A stretch of DNA of 64,000 bases from Eudorina sp. 2006-703-Eu-15 (Eukaryota > Chlorophyta > Chlorophyceae > Chlamydomonadales > Volvocaceae). Location: contig BDSI01000084.1 of assembly GCA_003117195.1 (NCBI GenBank), forward strand, positions 2,501 to 66,500, given 5' to 3'. This document shows positions 46,439 through 58,894 of this stretch, piece after piece. Each line of letters begins with the position of its first letter. The first letter of the stretch is position 1. The translations under genes were made by a program, and so were the position numbers. Under the pieces are notes generated by a model. That model searched no databases, was not told the DNA's origin, and saw only the letters and a program-made list of their open reading frames with translations.

Positions 46439-48376
46439 ATGTGGTCCTTACACCGGTTGCGCCCGGGGCTGTCCAGGCAAACGGGTGGCGGCCGTGTGCT
46501 GAGGTTAACCAGCACTTGCAGCCGGACCTCGCATCGGAGCACGGAATCATCGGCAATTGTGAGCGATCAGGCGCACCTTCAGCGATCTCTGGACCTCGGT
46601 CCGGCCTACAAGCAGGCGCCGGAATTCGAGTACGTGGCGGTCGCATTCCGCTCGGAGCCACGCCTAGCCAAGCGCAGCAAAGTTCAACGTCGCCGCGGCG
46701 GAGTGAAGGCAAAGCAGCCAAACGGAATTGACAAGATCTTCGGCGATGCGGTTGAGGATTGCGGGTACCGCACGCTGGAGGTCGTGTCCGGTGACAGACG
46801 GCTGCTATTTGAGCAAGCGGACGCCCCGGCTACACCCACCGGCTCGGTCGTCACCGGGCAGTCTGCCGCCGCATCCCCCTCCCAAGCGGCCCAAGTGGAT
46901 GCTGCGAAGGCCCCGGAGGCCGGGAGCCATGCAGCTCAGCCTCCTGCGCCCTCCCGACGACGGCCGGACCGCACCGAGTCGGAGAACCCGCGGCCGGACC
47001 GCACCCGGCGGTTACAGCTGCAGCACTTGCAGCAGAGCCTCGTGTCACCGCTCCCGCAGCAGCAGCACCACCACCACCAACAACAACTGCGTCAACAACA
47101 CGATTACCAGCCGTTGCACGAGGTACACAACGAACCCCAACAGCACCCGCAGGCCCATGCCCAGCCACTCGCAGCCGCAGACCAGGAGGCGCAGCCGCTG
47201 CCGCAAACCGGCAGCAAGGGCGGCCGCACGGCCGGCACCGGCAGCAACCACCGCCGCCGCCAGGCACCGGCGTCCTCCCCCGCGGCCGTCCAGGCCGCCG
47301 AGCGCCTGGACGCCGCCGCGGCCCTGCTCCACCTCTCCGCCCCCGAGCTCCGTCGCTACCGCGGGTTCTGCTCCGAGCTGCGGGCCCTCGACGGACTCGG
47401 GCCCGCGGCCCTGGCGGCCCTCGGTACCGTGCTGGTCGACCTGTTCGGTCTCGCGCCGCCGCAGCTGCGTGCCGTACTGCTCCGTCAGCCGCACGTCATG
47501 CGCGTGCCGGCGGCGGCGCTGGCGCGCCGCGGCGCGGCGCTGGCGATGGAGCTGCAGCTGCCGCCGCCGCCGGCGCCTGGCGGCGGCGGCCCCCTGGCGG
47601 ACATCGTGGCGACGGCGCCCGACGTGCTGCTCAGGAAGACCGAGTACGGCGGCACGTGCGATGCGCTGGCGGCGGCGCTGGGTCTACCGCCGCGCGACGC
47701 GCTGGCGCTACTGCGCCGCGAGCCCCAGCTGCTGCGCCACCCGCCGGGGTTCTTCCCGCGGGCGGTCGCGCAGCTGACGGAGCAGCTGGGCCTCCCGTCG
47801 GAGGCGGCGGCGGCGCTGGCGGCGGCGGAGCCGCAGCTGCTGGCGGTGTCGCCGGGCGTGCTGCGGTCCAACGGCGGCATGCTCCGCGCCGCGCTGCAGC
47901 TCACGCCCGGCCAGCTGGCCGACCTGGTGGTCCAGTCGCCGGCGCTGTTGGTCCGTTCCCCGGGGGAGCTGCGAGCGGCGGTGCGGCGGCTGACGGCGGT
48001 GCTCAGCGCGTCGGCGCCGTGGCGGGCGGCGCTGCCGCGCCTGCTGGCGTCGCCGCGCAACCTGGCGGTGGCGCTGTCGTTCGGCAGCGACCGGTACGAC
48101 AGGCTGGAGTACCTGGCGGGGACGGGGCGGGACCGCACCATGGGGTTCAAGGAGGGTCTGTCGCTGTCGGAGGAGGACTTCAGGGAGGTGTTCCCCGAGT
48201 ACAAGTACAATGTGTGGCGGCAGGGGCTGCCGCCGCAGCCGCCGCCGCCGCAGCCGCCGCCGCCGCCGCCGCCGCCGCTGGGACATCCGCATTCGCACGC
48301 GCATGCACACGCGCGGCCGCGGCCGCATGCGCGCAGCGCGGAGCAGGCGCGGGGGAGGCCTCAGGCGCGGGGTTGA
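46439..48376 (+). CDS. mTERF-family organelle protein
   Basis: Single exon, 645 residues. The N-terminus MWSLHRLRPGLSRQTGGG is Arg/Ser-rich and lacks acids, as expected of a mitochondrial or plastid targeting peptide. Residues about 150-270 are a Gln/His/Pro/Ala linker. From about residue 290 mTERF-type helical repeats appear: PPQLRAVLLRQPHVMRV, ADIVATAPDVLLR, PRDALALLRREPQLLRHPP, AAALAAAEPQLLAVSPGVL, LADLVVQSPALLVRSPGEL, each with the Leu-rich helix and the xPxLL turn. It ends YDRLEYLAGTGRD, LSLSEEDFREVFPEYK and a Pro/His tail. mTERFs bind nucleic acid in organelles and act in transcription or RNA processing; the target cannot be inferred. Codon use is extremely GC3-rich. The first Met of the frame was chosen. 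Confidence 0.86.
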   Translation: MWSLHRLRPGLSRQTGGGRVLRLTSTCSRTSHRSTESSAIVSDQAHLQRSLDLGPAYKQAPEFEYVAVAFRSEPRLAKRSKVQRRRGGVKAKQPNGIDKIFGDAVEDCGYRTLEVVSGDRRLLFEQADAPATPTGSVVTGQSAAASPSQAAQVDAAKAPEAGSHAAQPPAPSRRRPDRTESENPRPDRTRRLQLQHLQQSLVSPLPQQQHHHHQQQLRQQHDYQPLHEVHNEPQQHPQAHAQPLAAADQEAQPLPQTGSKGGRTAGTGSNHRRRQAPASSPAAVQAAERLDAAAALLHLSAPELRRYRGFCSELRALDGLGPAALAALGTVLVDLFGLAPPQLRAVLLRQPHVMRVPAAALARRGAALAMELQLPPPPAPGGGGPLADIVATAPDVLLRKTEYGGTCDALAAALGLPPRDALALLRREPQLLRHPPGFFPRAVAQLTEQLGLPSEAAAALAAAEPQLLAVSPGVLRSNGGMLRAALQLTPGQLADLVVQSPALLVRSPGELRAAVRRLTAVLSASAPWRAALPRLLASPRNLAVALSFGSDRYDRLEYLAGTGRDRTMGFKEGLSLSEEDFREVFPEYKYNVWRQGLPPQPPPPQPPPPPPPPLGHPHSHAHAHARPRPHARSAEQARGRPQARG

Positions 48377-51300
48377 TGGAGGTCGGTGGATGGACGTTTT
48401 GTTGGTAGTAGTATCTGGACAGTAGCTGGGTGTCGGTCCACATGGAGTGTGTGGGTTCTCAACTTCTCATGGCGGTGTGGTCAAACGTCAGGGGGGGCTG
48501 ATCCGGTGCGGGGCGGCTGCGGGGGACCCCTTGGCCTCCTGCGACGATACCACAACAGGCGACCTCGTTTGCCTGCACGCGCAGGTAGTTGTGTGTGTAC
48601 GACGTGCGACGTGACCGTGTCGCGCAGTAGTGTCGAAGGGGTGGCTGCAGTAGTGGCACCGCCGTTGTGGTGCCGAATCGGCTGGTTTGGGTGCCGCGGC
48701 GCCGCCCTCCCTGAGGTCAGGAGCGCTGTGACCGCATGGGGGGGGTGATGGGTGCCACTGTGCAGTTCAGGGGCCGGGGAGCGAGGTGGGTCGGCGGCCG
48801 CATGGGGTGAAGGGGCCATGAGGGGAACCCCGCCGGACCCAGACCCGTGGGACCCGCATGCAACGGGTGGGTGTTGGTTGGTGGGTGTTGTGCAGGCCTA
48901 CCCGGAGAGACGTCCCCTTAGCGATGGTGGAGCTGGTGGGGCTGTCTGGGGCGGGTGGTGGTGGGGCCGGGCCCCAGAAGAGGTGTGCAGTGACCGATTG
49001 CGAATGGGTGAGTGACTTAATAGTTTGACTGCCCTGGAAATAGTCAGGGGGCTTGGCGTGACTGGCTCGGTACGACACAGTCTCTTGCATTCGCGCGTCG
49101 TCAGCGCCGTTCGATGCGGTGGCGGACGGTCTTCGACGGCGGCGGCGGTGGGCGCCTCCCGCGGCGGCTTGGCTAACCCCCCCGGGGCGCAAGTCCCATG
49201 CGGCTGGGCGAGTACGGCGCGGGATCATCGGCTGACTAAGCTCTAAGCTCTTGCGTCGTTTGGGGCGTGGCAGTCTATTTTGGGCCAGGGGCCCGGACGA
49301 CGCCAGCGATGTGGGCCGCCGCGCGCGTTGGAGTCCCCGCTTTCTCCGCCGGTCCCAGTTATGGCGCCCTCGGGTATACCGTCAGCGCGCCCCGTCGACG
49401 CCAGCACCGGCTCCAGATGGTTTTGGAGGCGCTGCTCACCGAAGCCAGGGCCGTGGGGCGGACGCGCGCGTCTGCCCCTGATCGCCCCGTGTGGAGGAGG
49501 GGGAGGGAGCGGTCGCCAGTGGCTGCCCGGACACGTCCACGACGGCAAGGGACACGATCCTCAGGTAGGGGGACGTTTGGCGTGGGCGTGGGCGTTTGGG
49601 GCTCTCTGGGGTGGGATGTTGCACGTACCTTGAGGGTGTACGAATGTCCGAGTGGGCGGCGCGGGGGTGGTGGGGGGTGGGGCCAAGCTTCGGCGGGCAT
49701 CGGTTTGGTGCAGGTTTCTGCGGCTTTCGCTGCGGGATCGCGGCGGCGCGGCGGCGCCCACGTACAGTTCCTGGCGGGGTGCAGCCAGCCACAACCGCCC
49801 GCGGCCCTCTCCGCCCCTTAGCAGTTAAAGTTAGTCCTGGACGCGTGCAGCAGGATGCCGCCCCGCCGGCAAATCGTCACACGCCCAGCCGACGCCAGCG
49901 GACCCGCCCCGCCCTGCGGCAGCAGTCCTCCCGCCGCTGCCAGGGCCACAAACCCGCCACCGTGATGCTGCCCGGCTGCCTGCCTCTCATACCTCAACAC
50001 GTCGCTACCCCCACACCCTCATGACCTTCATGCCCCTCTTCTCCACAGCCGTCCCGCCCTCTGCGCACTCTTGCCGCACTTCCGACATCCACCGTCCCTC
50101 TCCTGGTGCGCCGTCTGTGTGGGTCCCCTTCCCCCACTGCACACCACGCAGGCCCCCGCCCTTCATCCGTCGAAACCGGGTTTCGGAGCCTGCGGCAGAG
50201 GTGCATCGACTCCCTAACAAACACAGAGGAGCCCGGAGGTTGGGAACCACGGCAGCTCTCACGCGGCTTGAGCTGCTGCAGCCCGTTGCTGGGCCCTCCC
50301 CGGGAGAGACCCGTCTCTACCCGCCTGGGGGGGGGGAGACTCGTCCCAGAGGGGCGGTGCGGCTGCACTCGCTGCGGGGCGCACAAACCGAGCCCCTTGC
50401 ACGAAGGCGCCGCGGGGCTGTGAGGCCCACCTACCCGTCCCTCGTACGGACGTACGACAGTGTCCGTTTGTCGGTCTGTCGGTCGTCGACCGACCGGGCG
50501 CAGGTGAGCACACGGGTGCGGACGCGGGCGTGAGCTCGTGGTAGGCGGGGGGGGGGCCTGCACGATTTCGATGTCTTTATTGACAAAATGGGGGGGGGCC
50601 ACGACCACAGCTTCGGCCGAGTCAGCTGCCTGAGATGCCCTTGCCAGCCAACCATCAACGGGTACTGGAATGCACGTCTTGGTCCCCATATGGGGGACCG
50701 AGGAAGCTAAACGAACAGAGTCCTACATGGCCGCCGCTGCAGAGCATGTGCCGAGCATTCGACGTTTGTGCGTGGGTGTGATGATTGCGTGCCTCGGTGT
50801 GGCCTTCCGACAATAGACAGCCTCCTGCTGACTCAGTTTCTTCCTTCATCGCCCATGTGCAGTGCAGGTCGTGGATATCATTAGGCAGTGCGGCTGTCAA
50901 TCTGCGCTACCACGGGTTTAGGCGCGCAAGCAAGCCGGCTCCTCGAGGGCTGCGCGACGAGCGTTTATCTACTCTTCCAACCAGATCAACCGAAGCCGGC
51001 TGAGGAATGATAGTGCTGGGCTGTTTCGATGCGTCGGACTCATGACCAGGCCAGGCACACCGACGCCGCCATGAGAGTTTGGACTCGAGGATTTGGACTC
51101 GATGGAGGGTGGCCCTCTCGTGTCGTTGTAAAGCGGCTGTTGTACCGTGATTGGTGGCAGGCAATGACGATGGGTGTCGGAGCGGCTTAATCGAAATCTT
51201 TGGATGACACTGAGCGATCCGGTCCAGCATCCCGTGAGCCTGTGTTGACATACGCTCCTGCACGATGATTCAGGTGGTGGTGTTACGGCACGGCGTCAGC

Positions 51301-51466
51301 AGGGTGTGTAATACTCCCAAGGCACGGCACAATGCGCGGCTCACCTCGGGTCGCCATACCCCGCGGTAGCGGCTTGCTTACGTCGGGCTGCAACCCAGGG
51401 CGCGACGTGACCGGCGTAAGTGTGTTGGGAAGTACGGATGTCCACAAACTCTTGTAAGACAGTGGA
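48377..51466. other. Intergenic, no confident gene
   Basis: About 3.1 kb without a supported gene. One minus-strand frame at 49818-49990 (AGQHHGGGFVALAAAGGLL then RVTICRRGGILLHAS, stop at 49818) has coding-like third positions and could be a terminal exon, but no upstream exon or family was found. Poly-G/C tracts occur at 50325-50340 and 50545-50600. Confidence 0.45.
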
Positions 51467-51613
51467 TTATCGGATGCACAGCGAGTCCCACCCCACCTTG
51501 GGAGCGAAGTTGATGTACCAGATGACTGGGGAAAACGCCAGCGTGACGATGCTCCCAACTGTAACAAGTGCAACCCTGCCTTTGCTTCTCTTGATACTGT
51601 CCCAAAAAGACAT
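51467..51613 (-). CDS. Candidate small membrane protein (first exon or 48 aa)
   Basis: MSFWDSIKRSKGRVALVTVG opens a frame with one clear hydrophobic helix (VALVTVGSIVTLAFSPVIWY) then INFAPK. Reading on unspliced gives 48 residues ending SLCIR. A GTGGGG donor after APK allows splicing to further exons toward 51380. The short basic head followed by one helix is typical of small mitochondrial or ER membrane proteins. No family was recognised. Confidence 0.4.
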   Translation of the reverse strand: MSFWDSIKRSKGRVALVTVGSIVTLAFSPVIWYINFAPKVGWDSLCIR

Positions 51614-52008
51614 GGTATTTGCGTTGACGTAAGGCTGGGCTAGTGGCTCAACTAAGACTATGCATCCACGCCGAATAGGATTTCTTGCACGTCCACAGAT
51701 GCAGTCGGATACGGCGTCATGCAAGTCAGTATCGTTAAAATGAAACGCTGTCATAAAAAATTCAGCCTCTTCAAAAATGTCGTTGTCATCAGGTTGTACG
51801 GATATCGTCGCGACGTCGCCGACCGTGGTCGCTGGCTCGACATCGTCGTTGCAATCTGGCGCTCGGTATATGGATTCGTCGCTGGGTTGTTTATGTCCAT
51901 GCGGGGTCACGGCTACTTGTGGGTTGTGACATGGGCGTACGACTTGGACTCGATGGGTGCAACAAAGGTCGAGCGGGTCCCAAGGCGTAAGGGAGGCGAT
52001 GCTTGTTA

Positions 52009-52209
52009 GCGTGCCGTGTCCGGTGCTGTTGCGCGGCCTGCATATACTTTCCGGGCGTGTTGGATGTGGCTGTCCGTGTGTGCTTCGACTGCGGGTCCGG
52101 TTGGGAGGCCGAAATCCTGCGGCATGGCTGGGCCGAGGCCATAGACCAAGCCGAATGGGGTATTCTCAATGGCCTCGCTGTCTCTGTTGTTGATGGCGTA
52201 TGCTGCCAT
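52009..52209 (-). mobile_element. Ty3/gypsy integrase fragment
   Basis: The minus strand reads MAAYAINNRDSEAIENTPF, GLVYGLGPAMPQDFGLP and HIQHARKVYAG. This matches the end of the gypsy-type integrase core (A-INN-SE--NTPF-LVYG--P--P) and the following helix. A stop follows after DTAR. No reverse transcriptase or LTRs were found nearby, so it is a short relic. Confidence 0.7.
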
Positions 52210-53566
52210 GGGCTGGTGTTTCCTGGTGCTTCTCGCGGCCGCTAGCGGCCACGGATAGGGGGTAAATACTACGTCGCTTTGAGCAGGTGTTTCTCCCAGT
52301 CAGTCAGTCAGTCAGCCCGGGACCAACATATTTGCGCTCTTGCGCAGTACTGATGTTTGGAGCGAGCACGCGGTTGGTCCGCACTGCTGAGCCCAGAGCG
52401 CGTACCTTCCGCGCTGTTAGCCGAGGCGATCGGGAACCTAAGGGGCAAGGATGGTGCCAGGACAGGGCCAGCCGCAAACAGTATTCGTCGTGGAGTTCCC
52501 TGCCCCACCTTTTCGGCGTCATGAGGCGTCTTTCATCCTCCTGCGGGGCGGTTACATTTGTGACGGCCCAGCCACAGCACGAACGTCCTGGCTTGCGTTT
52601 GGCCCCACCTTGGGGCATTACTTGCAGAAAGAACTTCGCACCACGTGCCCACGTCCACCCTCGCCCTCACTTGGCGTCCACTCCATCCCCGTGCTACGCG
52701 TCTCTGGTCCGCATTGCGCAGCACATAAGCGTCAGCGAGGGCAGGCCTGCAGGCGGACGGAGCTGGAGACCCGCGGGGAGGGCCCGAGTGCCCCTGCTGG
52801 CAGTACGGCACACCCGCCGTACCGACTGCCCCGTCCCCACAGACCCACCGTGACGTAGGGGGCCTCGCCACACGCGGGGCTGCGCAACACCGCAGTGTGC
52901 ACCGCAACACCGCAATTGGGCCCCTGACGGCTCCGACCCAAGCAACAGAGCAATTGCAACGGTACTAACCTACCCAGATGATGAAACCGTCATTTCCGCG
53001 CGCTCCTCTGTCCATTGCCGCAAGCAGCCAACCAACCTACAACCACGTACAAAACGTCCCGCGCAGCAACACCCCCACCCCTTCCCGGACATCCGACCTC
53101 GGTCCTCGAATCTGCGGGCGACGCAGCGCCACTTGCCGAACCCCGGGGGAGTGTGTCGCTTCGCCAAGTACCGCCAAGTACCGCCAAGTACCGCCAAGTA
53201 CCGCCAAGTACTGCCAAGTACCGCAACACCCACAATCTCTCAGCCGCTGGACGTCACCGCTCGGGACTCCCACATCCCCCCTTGGCGCTGCCCCTTCCCG
53301 CCCCGCCCTCCCGATGCTCGGTCCTTCCCGACGCCCCGCCCCCTTTCAACGGCCGAACGCGGGGGCCCCGCAGCTTCTCGGGGCCTCGCGGCTTTGGACC
53401 GCGAAGGACCCCCCTCCCGCCCTCCTTTCTGGGTCTAGGGTTTTCCTCAATTCAAACCTCCCTTTGACCTTCTCGTGCCATTCTTCGCCTGTCGTCGTGT
53501 CGTGGCCGGCCTCTTTCTTTATAAAATTTCAAATCCGCAGTATCTTTTTTCACAGTTGCTTTGTTC
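52210..53566. other. Intergenic, no gene seen
   Basis: Holds a (GTCA)n run near 52300-52316 and the CCGCCAAGTA array. No supported reading frame. Confidence 0.5.
53161..53224. repeat. CCGCCAAGTA decamer array
   Basis: Six near-perfect 10-bp units, one with a T for C. It lies about 340 bp downstream of the LicD-like gene. Confidence 0.95.
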
Positions 53567-55789
53567 CTAAATCCGCAGCCCGATGTTGCCCAGCGCGCGC
53601 AGCACCCGCAGGTAGCGCTTGTTGTGCTCCACCCGGTCGCTGCCCTTGCTCGCGTACTTGGGCGTGCGCCAGTCGGGGCCGTAGCGGTGTCGCAGCACGC
53701 CCTCCACGTCGCGCGGCGCGGGCGCGGTCGAATCGAACATGGGGATCGAGCCCAGGGGCAGGACGAGCTCCCTAGAGCTCCGGCAGGGCAGGGCAGGACG
53801 ACCCGGCCGTACATGGGGACGGTACGGCGTACGGACGTCCAAAAGGGGCGTGTGGGAGCGGGCGAGCACGAGGGTGTGGCGCTTGGTTAATGACGACGGG
53901 GGATGCCGTACACGGTCCGGTGGCAGTTCCCTGAGTCAGCGCAGCTGGAATGTGACGTAAGTTGCAGCGTGTTTGGAGTGACGGACCACCGGCGCCGCAA
54001 CAGAGGCTCCGCCGCCCTCTCTGCGTTTTTGTTGCAGTCCGAGTAAAATTCCCAACATCCCAAAACACATCAGCAACAACGACAGTCCGAGTCCGACGTA
54101 CTTGGGGACGTCGCAGTGCGCGTTCTTGTTGATCCGGATCTTGGATCCAAAGTCGAAGGCGCCGAAGAGGTCCGCCCACATGATCTTCAGTGCACGGCAG
54201 CACGGCAGTACGGCAGTACACCGTTCATCCCTTTTCGGGGTCAGCTGTAGCGTCCACTCATTCATTCATTCATTAAGGTCGTACGGCACGAGCGGCGCTC
54301 GACAGCATTCGCGGTCAGGTACGCATCTACGGTACGCACACGAAAACTCGCGTGCTCCGAAAACGCGTACGACCTGGATGGAGCGTATGCATACGGTAGC
54401 TGCCGCAGGGTCGCTGTCGAGTTGTCTACACACGCGTCCCTGAGTAGTAGCGATCGCGCAAAGCCCAGAGTTACGATCCCGTACACCCCGGCGGCAACAA
54501 GAGGCCCGAAGCCTCTGGAACCCACTCTGCCGGGCAGGTAGATCCGAAGCCATCGCTGCTCGAGTCCGTCGCCCAGATCGCGGCTCTTCCCGATCCAGTC
54601 CGCCGAGAAACCCTGAACAGGCAGAAAAGGCAGAGAGGGGTTTACCAAAAAACACATCTGCCGTACACACATTTCAGGCCACCTGCTTCTCACTCGGACG
54701 GTGTCCGCCACAATGAGAAAGCTGTTGTACAACCATCGCAGAGCACCTGCCGTACGCCAAGCAACCTGCTGCGCGTCGTCTACTCTAGTCGCACCTTTGG
54801 CAGCACGCCGGGCGCCCGCAGCTTCTCCAGCAGCGCCGAGAAATCGGGCTCCCACACCACCAGGTCCACGTCGTTATCTGGCTCACGTCATCATCGCAAG
54901 GCAGCGAGGGCCGCAAGCAAGCGCGGTTTATCGAGTGCATCGGGCCGATGAACACCCTTTCCCCCCACGCGCCCCTCCTCCTACGGTAGTTGCATATAGT
55001 CCACAAGTTGACCACACATGGAAGGGGTGGCAACGGTGCCGTACCGCATTTTATCATAAGCCCCGCCAGGCTTGTACGGCATGATCACGGCAGCCCAGCT
55101 AGGGATGGACACAGTTTCAGGCACGCACAGCACGCACAGCACGCCGCCGTACACACACAGACCCACCGTGTTCGTACACGTCGTTGTTGCGGGCGAGCGA
55201 CATGAGGGAGCCGAAATCGACCCAGAAGGTGACGCCCGCCTGGCCGCATGGGACATGGGAGCGAGGGGCAGGGGCCGGCGGACGTGGACCTCCTGGCTGC
55301 CCGGTGCGAATGGGTGACCCATGGTTCGGTCCCTGGCCTCGTACAACCAATGCAGCAGTGCAGCAGTACACTGTACGACACGCCGAGACCACCCAGGGGA
55401 GAGGGGACCCGCCGCCCTGCACCCGGTCACACGCTCCCGCACCCGGTCACCTTCTCCAGCACGGGCACGATCTCGCGGAGCGCCCGCCGCAGCAGGCGCT
55501 TCTTTATCGCCCGGTACGCAGCCAGCACCAGCCACAGGCCGCCGTACAGGAGGCCCACGGTGCCAGCGCCGCGTACGACAGCCTGGGCCGCGGTGGGCGC
55601 GGCGGCAGCCGGCACCGCCGCCGCGGCGACTGCTGGTGGCTGGGAGCCGCCGCCGCCGCTGCTGCTGCTGCTGCTGCGCCGCGGGACGCCGCGGGTCGCC
55701 ACCATCGCGGGGGCGCTGGTCAGTGGAGATTGCTGCTTCGGTGCCGCTGGGGGCAGATTTGTGGGCGCTTGGCCGTGCAGCGGAAACAT
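53567..55789 (-). CDS. LicD/fukutin-type nucleotidyltransferase-like protein
   Basis: Six exons close in phase: 55789-55451, 55239-55167, 54877-54795, 54612-54526, 54184-54102 and 53771-53567, encoding 289 residues. The N-terminus is a disordered head, a membrane helix (VGLLYGGLWLVLAAYRA) and a basic KKRLLRRALREIVPVLEK, giving a type II topology as in Golgi FKRP. LicD signatures follow: VTFWVDFGSLMSLARNNDVYEH joined by splicing to DNDVDLVVWEPDF (the DxD metal motif), QRWLRIYLPGR, IMWADLFGAFDF and HRYGPDWRTPKYASKG. Known relatives transfer phosphocholine or ribitol-phosphate to glycans; the algal acceptor is unknown. Compactness and all key acids suggest a functional gene. The exon 3 to exon 4 splice leaves the middle of the domain short compared with animal FKRP. 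Confidence 0.8.
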
Positions 55790-58700
55790 GTTTGGCGCCC
55801 TCGCGGCACGGATGTGGTTGGTGCTTTTGAATTTTATCCGACCGTCGACCTACAGGAAATCCGCTGGAGCAAAATATGAGAGCGCTTCAAGGAATGTTTT
55901 GAAGACCGGGCCTGCAGCCTGAGTTATCATAACTGAGTCAACGATGCATAGCCGCGCGGAATTCGCGGTTCCATGATGTCATCTCAGCTGGGGGCCTTGC
56001 ATCCGATGAACTGCAGCAAGGTTGCCTGGCGACTTCCAACATCCCCCCGCTGGCTCATGTCGGCGTTCAAATGGCTGCTGCTTGCCAATCACGTGCCGAG
56101 GTCAACCCGGTCAACCCCAACCTGAGGAGCAGACGGCCAGGGAAGGATGTCGCCGCTGGTCGCCGAAACATCCTCCTCAGCTCGCGAGGTGGCGCCAGCA
56201 CAGCACAGCAAAGCACAGCACAGCTCCCAGAAATCGGACAAAACAAATCGGTAGACCTCCCTTGGCTGATCAGGACGCTTTGCGGCGGAGCGCACGGCAA
56301 AGCCCTAGGGTTTCTTCCACCCGGGTCCTTCGGCAACTTAGCTAGTCGTGTACTGGACCAGCCACGACAAGCACACTGAATTACGAATGACTGAACGTTA
56401 CAGCACACTGTCAGACCAAGGCAATAAAGCAAGTCATTTACATGCCCAAACCCGAACACAGGGCCGTCGTTTTTACACGACCCAGATGACCCAGATGATG
56501 AAATTCGTTATCTGGTCGAACCCGACTCGACGCACCCGGCCCGCGCAATGTGCCGCGGTCCCGGGCGCCTGGGGGCGACAAGGAGCACCGACCAGCAGCC
56601 CCGGAACAAACCGGCGAGCAGCTGGGCACAGATCCAGCTGCGCGCTTATGATGTACAAACCACATCCAAACAAATTGAAACGATCTTCAGCCGCCGAGTG
56701 TGCGCGGCGCGAGGCCAGGGGGCTTGGCGCAGGACAGCGCCGCTGCGCCGGGGGGTGTCTCTCTCTCGCCTCCCCTCTTTCCCGCCTTCCCCCCCGTCGC
56801 CCTCGCGTGCCGACGGAAACCGAGAGCTCTCAAGGACCTCCCCCTCTCAGGATAGAGAGAATGGCACCTCTTTGTGTATCGTCGGCGGGAAGGGAGGCCC
56901 CTCACCTCAGACAGAGGCTCCCCACAGAAAGACATAAAGAATACATTTTTCGCGCTGATGACGTTTCTGTTTTCGTGCGTGCGTGCGTGTGCGAGTCCAT
57001 GCGCAATCTCCACACGGACCCCTCCGGCCCCCCGCCCCAGTGTCGTGACCCACGGGTCGTGGCACGCGACCCATGGCGTGCAACGCCACCGGTCACACAA
57101 CGCCGTTGCCGTGTCTCGCCCACCCTGGAGCGCCTCATGGGACACCAGCCCAGCCTTCTCCCCCCACATACAAATACACACACAACAACACACATGACAA
57201 CACATGACAACACACAAACATGCCATCCATGTGTCCAGCGACAGGTGCTAATAAGAAGACAGTGTACGGAATTGAGTACGACATAACAAACGAGTTTTAC
57301 CATCAATCGCATCAAATGAGAAAACAGGGCCACACACGCACATGCAAAGTCACGCATTGCGGTACACCGTTACCATTACCATTACGTGCCCGGTGGTCGG
57401 GCTTCAACATGAAAATAACGTACATGGGCACAGCACAGCACAGCACAGCACGTGCGGTGGTGTTGGCCTCGCCCAGGCAAGGCGCCCAGAGGGGCTCAAT
57501 ACACCGATACCGACGTGAGCGGACCAGAGGCCGCACGCGGAGCTATGCGGGGCCGACGCCCCCGGCCAAGTGCCGTACTCCAAATGTGCCGTACCGTACC
57601 GTGCCGTACTCCAATGCGGGCCAACACGTCCGTCCATCCAACATTTCCACAGCCTTCCGTCGTACAAAGTCGTCGGTTCGCACCACAAGCCCAAAAAGAA
57701 ACGCCTCTCCCTCCCCGCAGCGCCCCGGGCCCTCTCCGCTTCGCTCCGGAACCGAGGCCGCCCTCGGCTCTCCGTGTCCAACCCCAGAGGCAACATGACC
57801 GGGATGGGGTCGAGGGAGGGGTTGGGAGGGAGGGAGGGAGGGGCGGCCTCCGCGCCACGGGTCCCCTACATGGCCCCCTCCTTGACCCGGCCTGTGCGCC
57901 GTACACCCACCCACATACATACATACATCCCCACCCAAGCAAGGTTCGGGCGGGTTTCTCGCTGAACACACCCGTACATCCCCACATGCACCAAGAGGGA
58001 TCCAAGGACCAGACCAAACACACCAGAACACCCGTCACAAACGGATTTAACCGCGTCCTCACAAAGCCCGATATACAAACTGCACAACGAGCAGACAACG
58101 ACCGACGCCCGTCTGATACCGTACCTACAGACACCGCATGCTGCCGCTGCCGTCTCACAACCCCGTGGGCACTCCCAGACGAACCTGCTTGCTGGCCGCA
58201 GCAGCCCAAACGAAAGGCACCACACAGCAGCTGCAGCGGGACCATGTAGGCGGCCCCCCACCCCACCTCCCGCCGCCGCCCGGTGGCAACATGCCATCTA
58301 TCTCCCGCCTGATCATCCTCCCGCCTGATCATCCTCCCGCCTGAACCGCCGCCCAGCCCGACCTCACATCCACACCGAAAAGCCGACAGGCACATCGATT
58401 CCAAACAACAAGTTGGAAAGGCAAACAAGGACGAGATCTTGATAAAAGCCAGAGCTGCAGCACCGCGCCTGCGGCCGCCGTCACCACCATCGGTCCGTGA
58501 GCTTCGGCCCCCACACAATGGACGGCACAGCAGGCCTGGTCAGGCGTCCCAGCCGCCACACGCCGACGACCTAACCGAGCCGGCTTTTCCTTGCTTTTCC
58601 CTTTTGTGCCGAAAACATGCCCAGGCCGCGCGTTACTCTAGTTCCTAAGGTGGAGGTGGTGGTGGTGCTTTCTCATACCCGCAATCGGTAGGAGGGTGGT

Positions 58701-58847
58701 GGCCTCACGGATGAGCGGTGGTGGTGGTGGGAGGGGTGTGGCAGAGCGCTAGGTGGACCCGTGGCCCACAGACCCGTGGCAATGGCACCACCGGGTACTG
58801 CCCGCCCGCCCGCCCGCCCGCTTGACGGAAAGTGACACCCCCTCCGC

Positions 58848-58894
58848 GCCATATGCCACGTGTTCCGCCATATGCCACGTGTTCCGCCATATGC
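58848..58894. repeat. 19-bp tandem repeat, 2.5 units
   Basis: GCCATATGCCACGTGTTCC repeated. Each unit contains a CATATG and a CACGTG palindrome (E-box/G-box type). Confidence 0.9.

Noticed and set aside
49267..49821. Plus-strand 184-residue frame after the mTERF gene
   Set aside because: No family match, repetitive Gly/Arg content and no splice support.
57496..58518. 340-residue minus-strand frame
   Set aside because: Composition reflects GC-rich antisense sequence, it crosses a dispersed repeat copy, and no motif was recognised.
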